Assembly: GCA_030431715.1 (NCBI GenBank)
Contig: JAUIIO010000003.1
Location: forward strand, 151,139-215,138
Direction of reading: 5' to 3'
DNA from: a bacterium
Lineage (GTDB): Bacteria; Bdellovibrionota_C; UBA2361; RFPC01
DNA length: 64,000 nucleotides
Shown: piece by piece, positions 23,207-32,770 of the stretch
Numbering within the stretch: the first letter of the stretch is position 1
How the letters are laid out: every line of letters begins with the position of its first letter
Made by a program: the position numbers and the translations under genes
The notes under the pieces: generated by a model
Databases searched by the model: none
Told to the model about the DNA's origin: nothing
Seen by the model: the letters and a program-made list of their open reading frames with translations, nothing else

Positions 23207-23620
23207 CTACGCATCAGGACGCCACTCATCCAAGAGTGCTTCCTTCTCTCTTTTAACACGAATCGCACGTGCTTTAGAGAGATCGGCCTTTGAATCTCCT
23301 CGTTGTTTTTGAGGGATCTGAGCGAGGCTTTGCATCAGGCTAGCGAAGAGGTAAATGAGTGCGGCAAGCGGCAGAATAATAATCAATGAATAAATTGCCG
23401 GAACTGCCACATCTACATCAACCCTCTCTGCCCTTAGCTGCGCCCGGAACTCATCAAGGCCCGGCGGGGGGTGAGGTTCATCTTCCGAAAGAGCTTGCTC
23501 AGCAACTTCCGGATTCTCCTGTTCCTGTGTGTCGTGCTCCCAGTAGAGGTAATACCCCGTAGAAGCAAAGCACAGCAGTAAAAAGAGAATTACCGTCCTA
23601 TAGGAAAACCTCAGTCGCAT
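23207..23620 (-). CDS. Membrane protein with two TM segments, unknown
   Basis: 137 residues from ATG 23620, with AGGAGGCGAAG just upstream. An N-terminal hydrophobic segment (TVILFLLLCFASTGYYLYW) may be a signal anchor. An acidic Pro-rich stretch follows (PEVAEQALSEDEPHPPPGLDEF), then a second membrane segment (IYSLIIILPLAALIYLFASLM) and a basic cytoplasmic tail (KARAIRVKREKEALLDEW). No family recognised. It stands alone between a hairpin and two REP copies. Confidence 0.65.
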   Translation of the reverse strand: MRLRFSYRTVILFLLLCFASTGYYLYWEHDTQEQENPEVAEQALSEDEPHPPPGLDEFRAQLRAERVDVDVAVPAIYSLIIILPLAALIYLFASLMQSLAQIPQKQRGDSKADLSKARAIRVKREKEALLDEWRPDA

Positions 23621-23800
23621 CTTCGCCTCCTTTCGTGCCTCACGTGTTCCTACGTGTGGTCAAAGAGAAAAGAAGAAGAGAGTGTGAAAACCTTTTCCGT
23701 GTTTTCACCCGTAGTAGTATTAGAGCGGGAAAAGGGGGGTATTACAATTAAAAAACGTTAATGGCAGGGAACGGTGTTTTATGGAGGGGGATGGAAGGCG

Positions 23801-23853
23801 GGGAGATTGCCGCGTCGTTCGAGCGTGCGCTCTCAGCTCCTCGCAATGACGGG
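23801..23853 (+). repeat. REP-like palindromic repeat
   Basis: GGGAGATTGCCGCGTCGTTCGAGCG...CTCCTCGCAATGACGGG. The inner hairpin is GAGCGTGCGCTC. It occupies part of the gap between the membrane protein and the SNF2 gene. Confidence 0.85.
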
Positions 23854-23880
23854 TGAGCATTCGATGAATGGGTGGCCAAG

Positions 23881-23930
23881 AGATTGCTTCGTCACTCGGC
23901 ATGGATGCCTCGGCTCCTCGCAATGACGGG
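23881..23930 (+). repeat. REP-like palindromic repeat
   Basis: AGATTGCTTCGTCACTCGG...CTCCTCGCAATGACGGG, same orientation as the copy 30 bp to its left. It ends 16 bp before the SNF2 stop codon. Confidence 0.85.
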
Positions 23931-23946
23931 TGAGCATTTGGTGAAA

Positions 23947-26900
23947 CTACTTCGATCCTGATGGGGGCATGTCGAGGTTGAAGAGTTCTTGGAGTTCGTT
24001 TGAAGTAAGTTTTAGTGGGGATGTGGTGTTCTCGTTGATGAGGGCGTCCACTATTTTTTCTTTCTTCTTTTTGAGATCCATGATCTTTTGCTCGATTGAA
24101 TTTTCGGTTACGAGACGATACACGGTGACCTTCTTGGTCTGTCCGATACGGTGTGCTCGGTCGATAGCCTGTGATTCTACAGCAGGGTTCCACCACGGGT
24201 CGTAGATCATGACCGTGTCTGCAGCAGTAAGGTTAAGACCGGTACCACCTGCCTTAAGACTGATAAGGAAGAGTTTTACTTCTTCATTCTCGTTAAATTC
24301 ATCTACGAGATCCTGACGGTTTTTCGTGGCACCGTCTAGGTAGAGATATTTCATTGGGAGCGTATTTAAGTACTCCTGCATGATTTTCATCATCTCTCTA
24401 AACTGACAGAACACAAGAATCTTTCTTCCTGAGTCGATCGCTTCGCGGATGAGCTCTTTAAAGAGTTCAAACTTCCCGGAGCTCAGGTCATCGAGATGTT
24501 TCATCGATTCAATAGAGGCTGGGTGGTTACAGATCTGTCGCAGACGTAAGAGAGCTGCGAGAATGGATACGGTAGCACCGCGTACCCCTTTTTTCTTAAC
24601 AGCATCGAGTACCTTAGGCCGAACTTCATCGAGAATCTGTCGGTACATTTGAAGTTGTGAATCGGTCATTTCTACGTGAAGCTCAGACTCTGTTTTTGGC
24701 GGCAGGTCTTTCTCCACGTCTTCTTTCAGGCGACGCAGGATAAAGGGCGAAGTCTTCTTCTGTAGATACGAGGAGGCCACTTGCGCAGATTCACTTCCTT
24801 CAAGGATTGGTTTTTCAATACTATTACGGAAGTAATCGATGTCTCCGAGGTATCCTGGAATAAGGAAATCAAAGAGTGACCAGAGCTCAAGCGGTCGGTT
24901 CTCTGTTGGTGTACCAGTAAGCGCAAGACGATGTTCAGCGCGAAGAGTTTTTGCCGCTCTCGTGGTGGCTGCTTGCGGGTTCTTAATGTACTGCGCTTCA
25001 TCGAGAATGATGTAGGAGTAGTGGTGCTTTTCAAGGTCGGGATAATCGAGCCGGAGTAATGCGTATGATGTAATGACGACATCGTGATCTGAGATCGTTT
25101 TGAAGTCTTTCTTTCGTTCTTTCCCGTGGAGAAGGAGGATGTTGAGCTTTGGAGCGAAGCGTCTTAGCTCGTAGTTCCAGTTTGTGATTACCGAAGTAGG
25201 AGCGATAATCATTGCGGGTTTATCAAGCTTCTTATCTTTTTTGCGCGACTCTTTTAGGTACTGAAGAAGGGCGATGGTTTGTACTGTTTTACCAAGACCC
25301 ATTTCATCAGCGAGAATTCCACCAAGATGGAGCGTATTCAAAAAGTTCAGCCAGACAAGACCGTCTTCCTGATAGCTTCGGAGGGATCCTTCAAACTTTT
25401 TCGAAGGCTTGATCCTTTCAATGTTTGAGAAGTCTTTTACCGACTTCACCAGTGACTTGAGCTTTGCGTCGAGGCTCAGTTTGATAAGGGGATCGTCGCT
25501 TGTGCTCAGCCCCAGCGCTTGTGCGCCGTTTATCTGTGATTTAATAGAGTTTGAAAGCCTAAAATTTGGATCAAGAATCCCTAGTGTGGCTTTCAGGTGT
25601 TGTATCCCACCACCCGGAACTTTTGCGTAAGCACCACTATCGAGTCTTAGCCATTTTCCTTCCGTTTTGCGCATGTCTTTAAAAAGAACGCTTATCGGAA
25701 CATTGGCGTTGTTTTGAACAAGAGAGACGTGACAATCAAACCAGTCGATTCCAGAATTGGTTTTGCCGTCACCATCTTTCGGCTCTTTGCTGGATGAGAG
25801 GTTTACATTGAGTTCGAGCTTCGCAAAACGGAGCTGTTGTCGTATGTTTCGTAAGCCCTCAACGGTCCAACCGGGAGAAAGCTTATCAACGTTCTCTGAG
25901 ATGAAGTCCAGTGCAAAATCACCTGAGATGATGAACTGATCTTTTTCAGCATCAAAACGAAATTTAAGAGCGGTAAGCTCGTCACGGTACGCTTTCTCGC
26001 GCTCGTGATCTGGCAGGTATACGTGGTTTTTGTTTTTAGGTGGCGTTGGATAGTCAAAGGAGAGCGTGGCCGCAACGGTGAGCTCGTTTTGAGAGCTAAA
26101 ATGTTCGGTAGGTAGATCTTTTCTCTCAAGGTCGAGAACTGGTTTTGGTGCTTTTACTTCACTTGTTGGTTGAAGCTCTGGATGACATACCTCTATAAAA
26201 TCAGCGCCATCCATTTCGTTTAGTATCGCAAGGATCGGGCCTACCTGTGTTCTGGGGATAACCATCGTAGGCGCATAGGGGAAGATCGAAGCGAGCCTTG
26301 CTGCAAGTGGGGAGAGTTTGTAAACGCACTGTTCAAGAAAGGTCCAGTATGGGCCGGTGCCGAGGAGCTCTCCTTCTTTTAGCACTACCTCGCCGTTTGG
26401 AAGTACCCATTTGAGTGAAAGCTCTGCTCCGCCGCCCTGCCAATCGATTGAGACACGAGCTTCAAGTGGAGCATCGGCGAATTCTACTTTCTCGCCGGTC
26501 AGGCTTTGTACAGAGTCGTATTCTCTGATAAGGCCGAGCACGAGTTCTATCTCAGAGCTTGAATTAATGTACCAGAGCTGTGAAGCGTCGTCCCAGCTTC
26601 CTTCGTCGTCTAGTATTTGAAGTAGCAGGTTATCAAGGGCTCTTGCCGAGCGGGGGCTGTATGAGTCAAAGAGATGTGGTTCCTGCACGATGTCATCAAA
26701 GTAAACTTTTACGCCAAGCCTGTCTCCACCAAGGGCAAGTGAGACCTTTACCTCGGGGAAATATGCAACGTAGTTGGAAGGAGAAATGGTGGGAACTTGA
26801 TCGTTTACAGCGTTAAAGACCTTCGCAATTTCTTCTGGTGTTTTGGTGTTCATGCGGAGGGTTGACTCTGCAGCAACAAATCCGCTGTACGGATCGAAGA

Positions 26901-27210
26901 ACCCGAGGTCCGCAGCGCGCCACAAAGAAGCTACCGCGTGGTGACACCACTGCTCTTCCATGTCCTCGTCACTTGCGCATCGACACTGAGCGATGACGCG
27001 TTTGCCGGAGACGATATCGAGAACGACAGTGAAGTCTTCCTCTCGTTCACGGTCTTGTATGACTGCAGTGACTTTTGACCCACCCTTTACGCATTCTAGT
27101 ACCTGACCTTCTGCGGCCATTCCTATTCCGCGATCTATGATCGAAAACGGGGCGCGTGTTTTTAAGTAATCGAGTACTCGGGGTTTGTGTTCCTGATTTG
27201 TTGTTGGCAT
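23947..27210 (-). CDS. SWIM-type zinc finger SNF2-family helicase/ATPase
   Basis: 1087 residues. I take ATG 27210 (MPTTNQEHK); the frame extends to 27276 but that adds a hydrophobic stretch unlikely in a cytoplasmic helicase. Near residues 70-110, CRC...WCHHAVASLW is a SWIM zinc finger (CxC...CxH). The C-terminal half has all SNF2 motifs: LADEMGLGKTVQ (Walker A), ILDEAQYIKN, LTGTPTENRPLELWSLFDFL, and in the second RecA lobe SLKAGGTGLNLTAADTVMIYDPWWNP and DRAHRIGQTKKVTVYRL. This family uses ATP to move along DNA or displace bound proteins, and its members are common in bacteria with unclear roles. It is single-gene, bracketed by REP copies on both sides. Confidence 0.93.
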   Translation of the reverse strand: MPTTNQEHKPRVLDYLKTRAPFSIIDRGIGMAAEGQVLECVKGGSKVTAVIQDREREEDFTVVLDIVSGKRVIAQCRCASDEDMEEQWCHHAVASLWRAADLGFFDPYSGFVAAESTLRMNTKTPEEIAKVFNAVNDQVPTISPSNYVAYFPEVKVSLALGGDRLGVKVYFDDIVQEPHLFDSYSPRSARALDNLLLQILDDEGSWDDASQLWYINSSSEIELVLGLIREYDSVQSLTGEKVEFADAPLEARVSIDWQGGGAELSLKWVLPNGEVVLKEGELLGTGPYWTFLEQCVYKLSPLAARLASIFPYAPTMVIPRTQVGPILAILNEMDGADFIEVCHPELQPTSEVKAPKPVLDLERKDLPTEHFSSQNELTVAATLSFDYPTPPKNKNHVYLPDHEREKAYRDELTALKFRFDAEKDQFIISGDFALDFISENVDKLSPGWTVEGLRNIRQQLRFAKLELNVNLSSSKEPKDGDGKTNSGIDWFDCHVSLVQNNANVPISVLFKDMRKTEGKWLRLDSGAYAKVPGGGIQHLKATLGILDPNFRLSNSIKSQINGAQALGLSTSDDPLIKLSLDAKLKSLVKSVKDFSNIERIKPSKKFEGSLRSYQEDGLVWLNFLNTLHLGGILADEMGLGKTVQTIALLQYLKESRKKDKKLDKPAMIIAPTSVITNWNYELRRFAPKLNILLLHGKERKKDFKTISDHDVVITSYALLRLDYPDLEKHHYSYIILDEAQYIKNPQAATTRAAKTLRAEHRLALTGTPTENRPLELWSLFDFLIPGYLGDIDYFRNSIEKPILEGSESAQVASSYLQKKTSPFILRRLKEDVEKDLPPKTESELHVEMTDSQLQMYRQILDEVRPKVLDAVKKKGVRGATVSILAALLRLRQICNHPASIESMKHLDDLSSGKFELFKELIREAIDSGRKILVFCQFREMMKIMQEYLNTLPMKYLYLDGATKNRQDLVDEFNENEEVKLFLISLKAGGTGLNLTAADTVMIYDPWWNPAVESQAIDRAHRIGQTKKVTVYRLVTENSIEQKIMDLKKKKEKIVDALINENTTSPLKLTSNELQELFNLDMPPSGSK

Positions 27211-27380
27211 CCGATTATTGTAACAGGGGATTAAGATTAATGAAAAGGTTACGGCCCAAAAAAGTAAGGTAATCATTGTAGCGTTATGTTCGGTGATTTG
27301 AAAAGGGGGGTAAGGGATATTTGTAGAAGAGGAGGGAAAAGAGTGTGAGGCTGGGGATCTGTTGAACTTGTGGTAAAGCA

Positions 27381-27428
27381 GGGAGATTGCTTCGTCGTTC
27401 GGCTATCGCCTCAGCTCCTCGCAATGAC
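27381..27428 (+). repeat. REP-like palindromic repeat
   Basis: GGGAGATTGCTTCGTCGTTCGG...CTCCTCGCAATGAC with the inner hairpin GGCTATCGCC. It lies in the 428-bp gap upstream of the SNF2 gene. Confidence 0.85.
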
Positions 27429-27546
27429 AAGTCCTTGAAAAGGGAAGGAGGCTGCTTTCATACTTCGCATGAAGCTATGTAAGACAGGCTGTTACTCGGG
27501 GGTAGTGAGTGGCATGTGTCTATATAGTTAGTACGCCTGTTAGCTG

Positions 27547-27593
27547 GGGGCTTGCTTCGTCGTTCGGCTGGCGCCTCAGCTCCTCGCAATGAC
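27547..27593 (+). repeat. REP-like palindromic repeat
   Basis: GGGGCTTGCTTCGTCGTTCGG...CTCCTCGCAATGACAC, with the inner hairpin GGCTGGCGCC. It differs from the others in the first bases. Nothing else is visible in the gap. Confidence 0.8.
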
Positions 27594-27638
27594 ACTTGGT
27601 ATTAGTGCCATTTAAAGTATTAAATGAGTAGTGAAAAG

Positions 27639-28193
27639 TTACGCGGCGATTGTGTTGTTTAGCTCTGGGTAGAGTTCAGCGCTTGTTTGTTCGCCAGTGA
27701 TTGCGTCTCGTGTGTTGTTTATGACGGCAGCTGCTGCGGGAGCAAATGCGGCCATTGTAAGTGCGCCTTCAAGGATACCACCTAACTCTGCTACGAGATG
27801 TTCGGTATTGATACCAGCAACTGGCTCAGCGCGAAAATTAGTCATAAGTTCGCTGAATCCAGCTTCAGAGAACTCAACGCTTTCCTGTGCTGGAGTAACG
27901 TCAACAGACTGATTGAGCGTTGGCTCTACTAGCTGATCGAAATTGACCGTGAACGAAACTTCTTCGAGATTAAAATCAACTGCACTAAGGGTTTGTTGAG
28001 TATTCTGCTCAAGATCTGAAGATATCTGCTGAGCGATGTATGAGAAGCTCTCATTACTGAGGTTAAAGTCAGCGGCTGCTATTTCTGTGCGTGATTGTTC
28101 AGCGCCTAACTGCGCAGATGAACTGCCTGATACAGGTTGTGAATTGCTCATACTAACTGTGTAAGAGTTTGTGTGAGGGTCTGCCAAAAGCAT
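27639..28193 (-). CDS. Hypothetical protein with internal DFNL repeat
   Basis: 184 residues from ATG 28193, preceded by GGAGAAG; an internal ATG at 28151 (MSNSQPV) is an alternative. The N-terminal part is Ser/Gln-rich. Two related segments occur: ADFNLSNESFSYIAQQ and VDFNLEEVSFTVNFDQ, each followed by a Glu/Thr-Leu-Asn/Gln stretch. A moderately hydrophobic Ala-rich helix lies near the end (LTMAAFAPAAAAVINN). No signal peptide. No known family. It may be a structural or secreted-without-signal protein; function unknown. Confidence 0.6.
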   Translation of the reverse strand: MLLADPHTNSYTVSMSNSQPVSGSSSAQLGAEQSRTEIAAADFNLSNESFSYIAQQISSDLEQNTQQTLSAVDFNLEEVSFTVNFDQLVEPTLNQSVDVTPAQESVEFSEAGFSELMTNFRAEPVAGINTEHLVAELGGILEGALTMAAFAPAAAAVINNTRDAITGEQTSAELYPELNNTIAA

Positions 28194-28352
28194 ACTACGA
28201 ACTTCTCCAAATATTGCCCGATTAACTTAAATATACACGTCGTAAGTCTACCGGATAATACGTTAATGCTAGATGAGTCTCGGATACTAATCAAGCGCCA
28301 AATTTGAGAAAATTGTTCAAGGACGTTGTTGGCGTAAGTGCCTGATAATAGG

Positions 28353-28838
28353 TCAGGCGTGAGCGACAACCTGCCATGACCAATCGCGTGATGTAGCGTA
28401 GGAGGGCAGGGCTGAACTAAATCGGAAAGAGATGTTTTCGTCCCTATCTAGCCGGACATTGCCCATGTACTTACGGGAAGAGAGCCGTCCATTTCGGTAA
28501 AATAGAAGGGTGAGATGGACTTTCCCGGTGCCCTCAATCCGTCCTGACCACTGGCCTATAGCAGGGCTTAGCCTTTTAAAAGTTGGAGATTTTACCTCTA
28601 TCTGCTTGCCAGAGCCTGAGAGGTCTCTGTAAGAGGCGCGGGAAGCGGTTCTTGAGGTGATCTTAAGAGAGCTAACGCTTTTGCGTTTAGGATAGGTCTT
28701 CTTATTCGCCAAACAGGGGCGAAATTGTATCATTCCGCGGCAACGTACGGGAGGGTGTGCTAGGAGTGTTGTGGGAATCAGCATTCCACAAGTCAGGATG
28801 AGTAGCAGAGCAGCGTTTTGCGTGTTGTAGTACTTCAT
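28353..28838 (-). CDS. Exported basic protein, unknown
   Basis: 161 residues from ATG 28838. An N-terminal signal peptide (LLLILTCGMLIPTTLLAHP, cleavage near Leu-Leu-Ala) leads to a strongly basic mature protein. Residues about 90-155 form strand-like segments (GQWSGRIEGTGKVHL, LLFYRNGRL, NVRLDRDENISFRF) and suggest a small beta-barrel or sandwich. Two Cys are near the N-terminus of the mature form. I do not recognise it. It is divergent from serA, 150 bp away. Confidence 0.6.
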   Translation of the reverse strand: MKYYNTQNAALLLILTCGMLIPTTLLAHPPVRCRGMIQFRPCLANKKTYPKRKSVSSLKITSRTASRASYRDLSGSGKQIEVKSPTFKRLSPAIGQWSGRIEGTGKVHLTLLFYRNGRLSSRKYMGNVRLDRDENISFRFSSALPSYATSRDWSWQVVAHA

Positions 28839-28989
28839 ATTCTTATTCTACCAGCGCCGGGTGCGTGAAGAAAGCACCTCTTCTCTACTGTTATTGTGCT
28901 GCTGCAGCTTGCAGTGACACAAGCACTCATATAGCTTAGTGGCATTCCTAATAGTATGAGAGCCTTAGAATATCGATGGGAGAGATACG

Positions 28990-30222
28990 TTGAGCGCTGC
29001 AACCAGTTATCCACGGGAAAAAATTAAGATTTTACTCTTAGAGGGTATTCATCCGGCAGCAGAAGCTCGTTTCTCGGGAGCTGGCTATACGGTGGAGATG
29101 GTCAGAGATGCGCTGTCACCTGAAGAGCTCGCAAAGAGGATATCTGGTGTACATCTGCTTGGTATTCGTTCTAAGACCTGTGTAACTGCTGAGGTTCTTG
29201 AAGCAGCGAAGAGTCTTCTTGCTGTGGGCTGTTTTTGTATCGGAACGGATCAGGTTGATCTCGAGCATGCAGCGCTTAAAGGGGTTCCCGTCTTTAATGC
29301 TCCCTTTAGTAACACGCGCAGTGTTGCTGAGTTGGTAATGGCTGAGATTATTATGCTTGCTCGTAAAGCTGGTGATCGCAGTATGTCAATGCACGCAGGG
29401 GAGTGGAAAAAATCAGCTGCGGGTTCATATGAAGTTCGATCTAAAACTGTAGGTATCGTTGGCTATGGCCATATTGGTCCTCAGGTTGGTCTTCTTGCAG
29501 AAGCCCTAGGGATGAGAGTTCTCTACTACGATACCTCAAAACAACTTCCGCTTGGAAATGCAAAACAGGTTGATAGTTTAGATGAGCTCCTTACAAATTC
29601 TGACTTTGTAACGCTCCATGTTCCTGATACCCCGCAGACCCGTATGATGATGGATAAAGACCGTATTGCTCGTATGAAGAAGGGGTCGTACCTCCTGAAT
29701 CTTAGCCGGGGGAGGGTAGTTGATATTAAAGCGCTGCGTGAAGCGCTTGATAGTGAGCATCTTGCCGGATGTGCTGTTGATGTTTTCCCTGAAGAGCCTG
29801 AACTTAAAGTCTCTGCCTTTCAGAGTGAACTTTGCGGAGCGCCAAACACAATACTTACGCCACATATTGGTGGTAGTACGGTAGAAGCGCAGCAGAATAT
29901 TGGACTTGAAGTTGCGGATTCACTTCTTTCCTACACAGAGATCGGCACAAGTAACGGAGCAGTAAACTTTCCTCAGGTTGAGCTGCCAGTTGTTCATGAA
30001 GATGGGCACCGGGTGCTTAATATTCATCGCAATGTGCCGGGAGTGCTTAGCTCTATTAACCAGATCATAGCTCAGAAAGATGTAAATATTATGTCTCAAT
30101 ATCTTTCAACCCATGCTGAGGTTGGCTACCTCATAATGGATGTGAGTCGTGAGCTCTCTCACCTTGTGAAGCAAGAGATTGAAGCTCTTGATGAGAGTAT
30201 TAAGACGAGGCTACTGTACTGA
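28990..30222 (+). CDS. serA: D-3-phosphoglycerate dehydrogenase
   Basis: 410 residues, the same length as E. coli SerA, from TTG 28990 with GGGAGA upstream. It catalyses NAD-dependent oxidation of 3-phosphoglycerate, the first step of serine synthesis. The substrate domain starts KILLLEGIHPAAEARF. The NAD-binding fold shows VGIVGYGHIGPQVG and YYD, NLSRGRVVDI contains the catalytic-site Arg, DVFPEEPE has the Glu, and HIGGSTVEAQ the catalytic His. Residues 335-410 are an ACT domain (VHRNVPGVLSSINQIIAQKDVNIMSQYLS type), which normally gives allosteric serine inhibition. The stop is 2 bp before the next start, so translation is probably coupled with the membrane gene. Confidence 0.95.
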   Translation: MSAATSYPREKIKILLLEGIHPAAEARFSGAGYTVEMVRDALSPEELAKRISGVHLLGIRSKTCVTAEVLEAAKSLLAVGCFCIGTDQVDLEHAALKGVPVFNAPFSNTRSVAELVMAEIIMLARKAGDRSMSMHAGEWKKSAAGSYEVRSKTVGIVGYGHIGPQVGLLAEALGMRVLYYDTSKQLPLGNAKQVDSLDELLTNSDFVTLHVPDTPQTRMMMDKDRIARMKKGSYLLNLSRGRVVDIKALREALDSEHLAGCAVDVFPEEPELKVSAFQSELCGAPNTILTPHIGGSTVEAQQNIGLEVADSLLSYTEIGTSNGAVNFPQVELPVVHEDGHRVLNIHRNVPGVLSSINQIIAQKDVNIMSQYLSTHAEVGYLIMDVSRELSHLVKQEIEALDESIKTRLLY

Positions 30223-30224
30223 GC

Positions 30225-31244
30225 ATGAAACACCTCTTGCGATCTAAGAAGTTTCACTCGTTTTTGGGGTTTCTTGTTAGTGCTCTTCTGCTGGCATGGA
30301 TCCTTCAGTCTATTGATCTTGCCGTTGTCATGGAGCAGCTGGCGGATGCTTCACTGTTGCCTGTTATTTTCGCGATTCCTGTGATTATCACACACTTTTT
30401 GCTTCGAGCGCTGCGGTGGAAATACCTGCTTGTGGGTGGCGATCAGGTTTCACTTCGCGGACGATTTGATGCGATTATGATCGGCTGCCTCGCTAATTTT
30501 CTTTTGCCTCTTCGTGCTGGTGAATTTGTTCGTCCACTTGTACTCGCAAGAAAAGAGCAAGTGACTTTTATGCAAGGGTTTACTTCAGTTATTACTGAAC
30601 GATTCTTTGATCTTGCAGCTGTGCTTCTGACGTTTTCTTGTATTGTGACATCCAGTAGTGATTTCCCGAATTGGGTGGGCGCTGGAGCGTATGCGCTTGG
30701 AGTGGTAGCGGGGCTTATCTTTCTCTATATCATTCTTGCTGGACAGTTCCCGCAACAGATACTGCGATTTAGCGAGTATCTTCTCTCTTTTTTCCCCGCA
30801 CCACTTGAGCGTGGCCTAAAAAAACTTACGGTAGATCTTATTGATAGTGCACGTGTGCTTCGAAGACCGCGTAATATGTTGATGGTACTGTTGTATACCG
30901 TTTTTATTTGGATAACCTCGTACCTACTTTTCTATGTGTTCCTCTATTCTTTGCCGATCCCAAGGTCTCCACTCTTTGCTACAACTATTGGCGTGATTGT
31001 AGCTCTGGCCGTAGCGGCACCGAGCGCGCCTGGGTTTCTTGGTGTCTATCAAACAGCCTGTTATGCGGCCTTTAGCCTTTACGGGGTGAACAAAGAATAT
31101 GCCATATCATTTTCTGTGCTCAGCCACCTGTTCCAGTATGTATTCTTCATAGCTTATGGGTTTTATGCGTTGTGGCTATCTAAGATGCGGCTCGGAGAGC
31201 TGTATAAAAGTGGTGAAGACCGGGTAGAGGGAGCCGTTACCTGA
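30225..31244 (+). CDS. Flippase-like membrane protein (LPG synthase TM / UPF0104 family)
   Basis: 339 residues from ATG 30225, two bases after serA. About eight membrane segments. Family features: LLRALRWKYLL after the second segment, NFLLPLRAGEFVRPLVLARKE, TERFFDLAAVLL, and a late AAPSAPGFLGVYQTACYAAFSLYGV motif. This family includes the transmembrane part of lysyl-phosphatidylglycerol synthases and AglD-like proteins thought to move lipids or lipid-linked molecules across the inner membrane. There is no C-terminal transferase domain. Its substrate cannot be told from context; coupling to serA does not obviously inform it. Confidence 0.85.
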   Translation: MKHLLRSKKFHSFLGFLVSALLLAWILQSIDLAVVMEQLADASLLPVIFAIPVIITHFLLRALRWKYLLVGGDQVSLRGRFDAIMIGCLANFLLPLRAGEFVRPLVLARKEQVTFMQGFTSVITERFFDLAAVLLTFSCIVTSSSDFPNWVGAGAYALGVVAGLIFLYIILAGQFPQQILRFSEYLLSFFPAPLERGLKKLTVDLIDSARVLRRPRNMLMVLLYTVFIWITSYLLFYVFLYSLPIPRSPLFATTIGVIVALAVAAPSAPGFLGVYQTACYAAFSLYGVNKEYAISFSVLSHLFQYVFFIAYGFYALWLSKMRLGELYKSGEDRVEGAVT

Positions 31245-31334
31245 GCCGTTTCGTCTTTAAGCTGTGCTTTTTCTTGAGTAGCAGATTTAAAAGATATATA
31301 ACTGAGTGTGCACCTTTTCCCTTGGGTACGTACT

Positions 31335-32090
31335 ATGTCTTATCTCCCTTTTAAGCACACTCTCCTTCTTATCTCTTTCATGTTCTTGGTAACTGGGTGT
31401 TCTCAGAAAACGCTATTACATAGAGCTGAGCAGGCGTACGATCAGGCTGGACCGTTTGTGAACTCTAACGTTACGATTGAGGCAACAGGTGGTGTTGTTA
31501 CTGTTAGGGGAACTGTAGGATCGCAACAAGATCGTAACGAGATCGATATCGTTATGGCTGATGCTTTAGGGCAAGATAATTTTACGAATGAGCTTAAAGT
31601 TGTACGAGCGCCTGAGGGGTTTCGAGATACGCAACTTGTCGTGTCTCCTATCGCAGTAGAAGCTTTTAAGAAGATACAGCGCCTAAAGCCGGAAGGGCTT
31701 TATGAGTTTAAGGTGCGCCAGATAGGAAAGAGCCGTCTTCTCCTTGAGGGAGAGGTTGAGTCATCTACTGTTAGAAAGCAGGTAGAGGAGGCTGTCCTTT
31801 CAGCTCGTGGGGTTACTTCGGTCGAGAATGATATGACTATGCGACAGTATCCGTCAGGGGCAGAGTTGTATGAGCTTGTCAGGGATACCTTAGTAAAAAA
31901 CAAGCCGGCGCTAGCGTTACGTGATGCTCGCATGCGAGTTGAGGGGAGCCGCGTTATTCTCGGCGGGGAATTTCCTGATCATCAGTCACTTGACCATGTT
32001 TTATCTGTTATTCGCTCTGTACAGGGTGTTGAAGAGATCGATAATCGCTCAAGACTCAATTCAGAAAGTCAATCTTCAGGGCTTTACTAG
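31335..32090 (+). CDS. Lipoprotein with three BON-type domains
   Basis: 251 residues from ATG 31335, which gives a proper lipoprotein signal ending LVTGC (Cys22); an in-frame GTG at 31308 would add nine residues. Three BON-like units follow: NSNVTIEATGGVVTVRGTVGSQQDRNE at about 45-95, YEFKVRQIGKSRLLLEGEVE with a following VRKQVEEAV at about 115-175, and LALRDARMRVEGSRVILGGEF at about 195-250. BON domains bind phospholipid or membranes and are found in OsmY- and DolP-type envelope proteins. It is likely outer- or inner-membrane anchored in the periplasm and involved in envelope stress. Confidence 0.82.
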   Translation: MSYLPFKHTLLLISFMFLVTGCSQKTLLHRAEQAYDQAGPFVNSNVTIEATGGVVTVRGTVGSQQDRNEIDIVMADALGQDNFTNELKVVRAPEGFRDTQLVVSPIAVEAFKKIQRLKPEGLYEFKVRQIGKSRLLLEGEVESSTVRKQVEEAVLSARGVTSVENDMTMRQYPSGAELYELVRDTLVKNKPALALRDARMRVEGSRVILGGEFPDHQSLDHVLSVIRSVQGVEEIDNRSRLNSESQSSGLY

Positions 32091-32178
32091 TCACGTAAAG
32101 AGATACTAGTCTCTGGTCACGAACTGGTGATCCCTTCGCCATTTTCGTAACAGCATTTCTGTAGCAGGGAGTATATCT

Positions 32179-32730
32179 ATGAATCATACTGTTTTTCATC
32201 CATGGCACGAGCTTAGTTTAGGTGATGACGTACCGGAATCTTTTAGAGTTGTAATCGAGATACCACGCGGATCGCGTGTGAAGTATGAATTAGATAAAGA
32301 GAGTGGTCTTCTCAAAGTAGACCGGATTCTTTACTCCTCTGTAATTTATCCGGCAAACTATGGGTTTTTACCCCAAACCTACGGTGACGATAAAGATCCA
32401 CTCGATGCACTTGTTTTAATGCAAGAGCCTGTTGTGCCGATGGCTTTGGTAAATGCAATTCCAATCGGCATGATTAAGATGATCGATCACGGTGAAGCCG
32501 ATGAGAAGATTATCTGTGTGCATAAAGACGATCCTGAGTATCGAAACTATCAGCACTTTAACGATCTTCCTGATCACCGTATGCAGTCTATTCAGACCTT
32601 TTTTGAAGACTATAAGCGGCTTGAGCATAAGCACGTGGAGGTTACTGAATTCCTCGGACCTGATGAGGCAAAGGAGACGATCCTTGCTTCGATGGAGACT
32701 TATAAGCAGATGTTTGCTGCTAAGGGGTGA
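32179..32730 (+). CDS. ppa: Inorganic pyrophosphatase
   Basis: 183 residues, ATG 32179 with AGGGAG upstream. Family I soluble PPase: EIPRGSRVKYELD, SSVIYPANYGFLPQTYGDDKDPLDALVL with the DxDPxD metal-binding aspartates, and HKDDPEYRNYQH. It hydrolyses pyrophosphate to phosphate in the cytoplasm, pulling biosynthetic reactions forward. Length and motifs are typical. It has its own gap on both sides and is probably monocistronic. Confidence 0.96.
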   Translation: MNHTVFHPWHELSLGDDVPESFRVVIEIPRGSRVKYELDKESGLLKVDRILYSSVIYPANYGFLPQTYGDDKDPLDALVLMQEPVVPMALVNAIPIGMIKMIDHGEADEKIICVHKDDPEYRNYQHFNDLPDHRMQSIQTFFEDYKRLEHKHVEVTEFLGPDEAKETILASMETYKQMFAAKG

Positions 32731-32770
32731 TTTGAGGTAGGCGTATTTATGCTCTGCTGATTCCCTAACT

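Noticed and set aside
27211..27276. N-terminal extension of the SNF2 helicase
   Set aside because: The 22 added residues are a hydrophobic, signal-like stretch in a cytoplasmic DNA helicase; ATG 27210 gives a soluble start.
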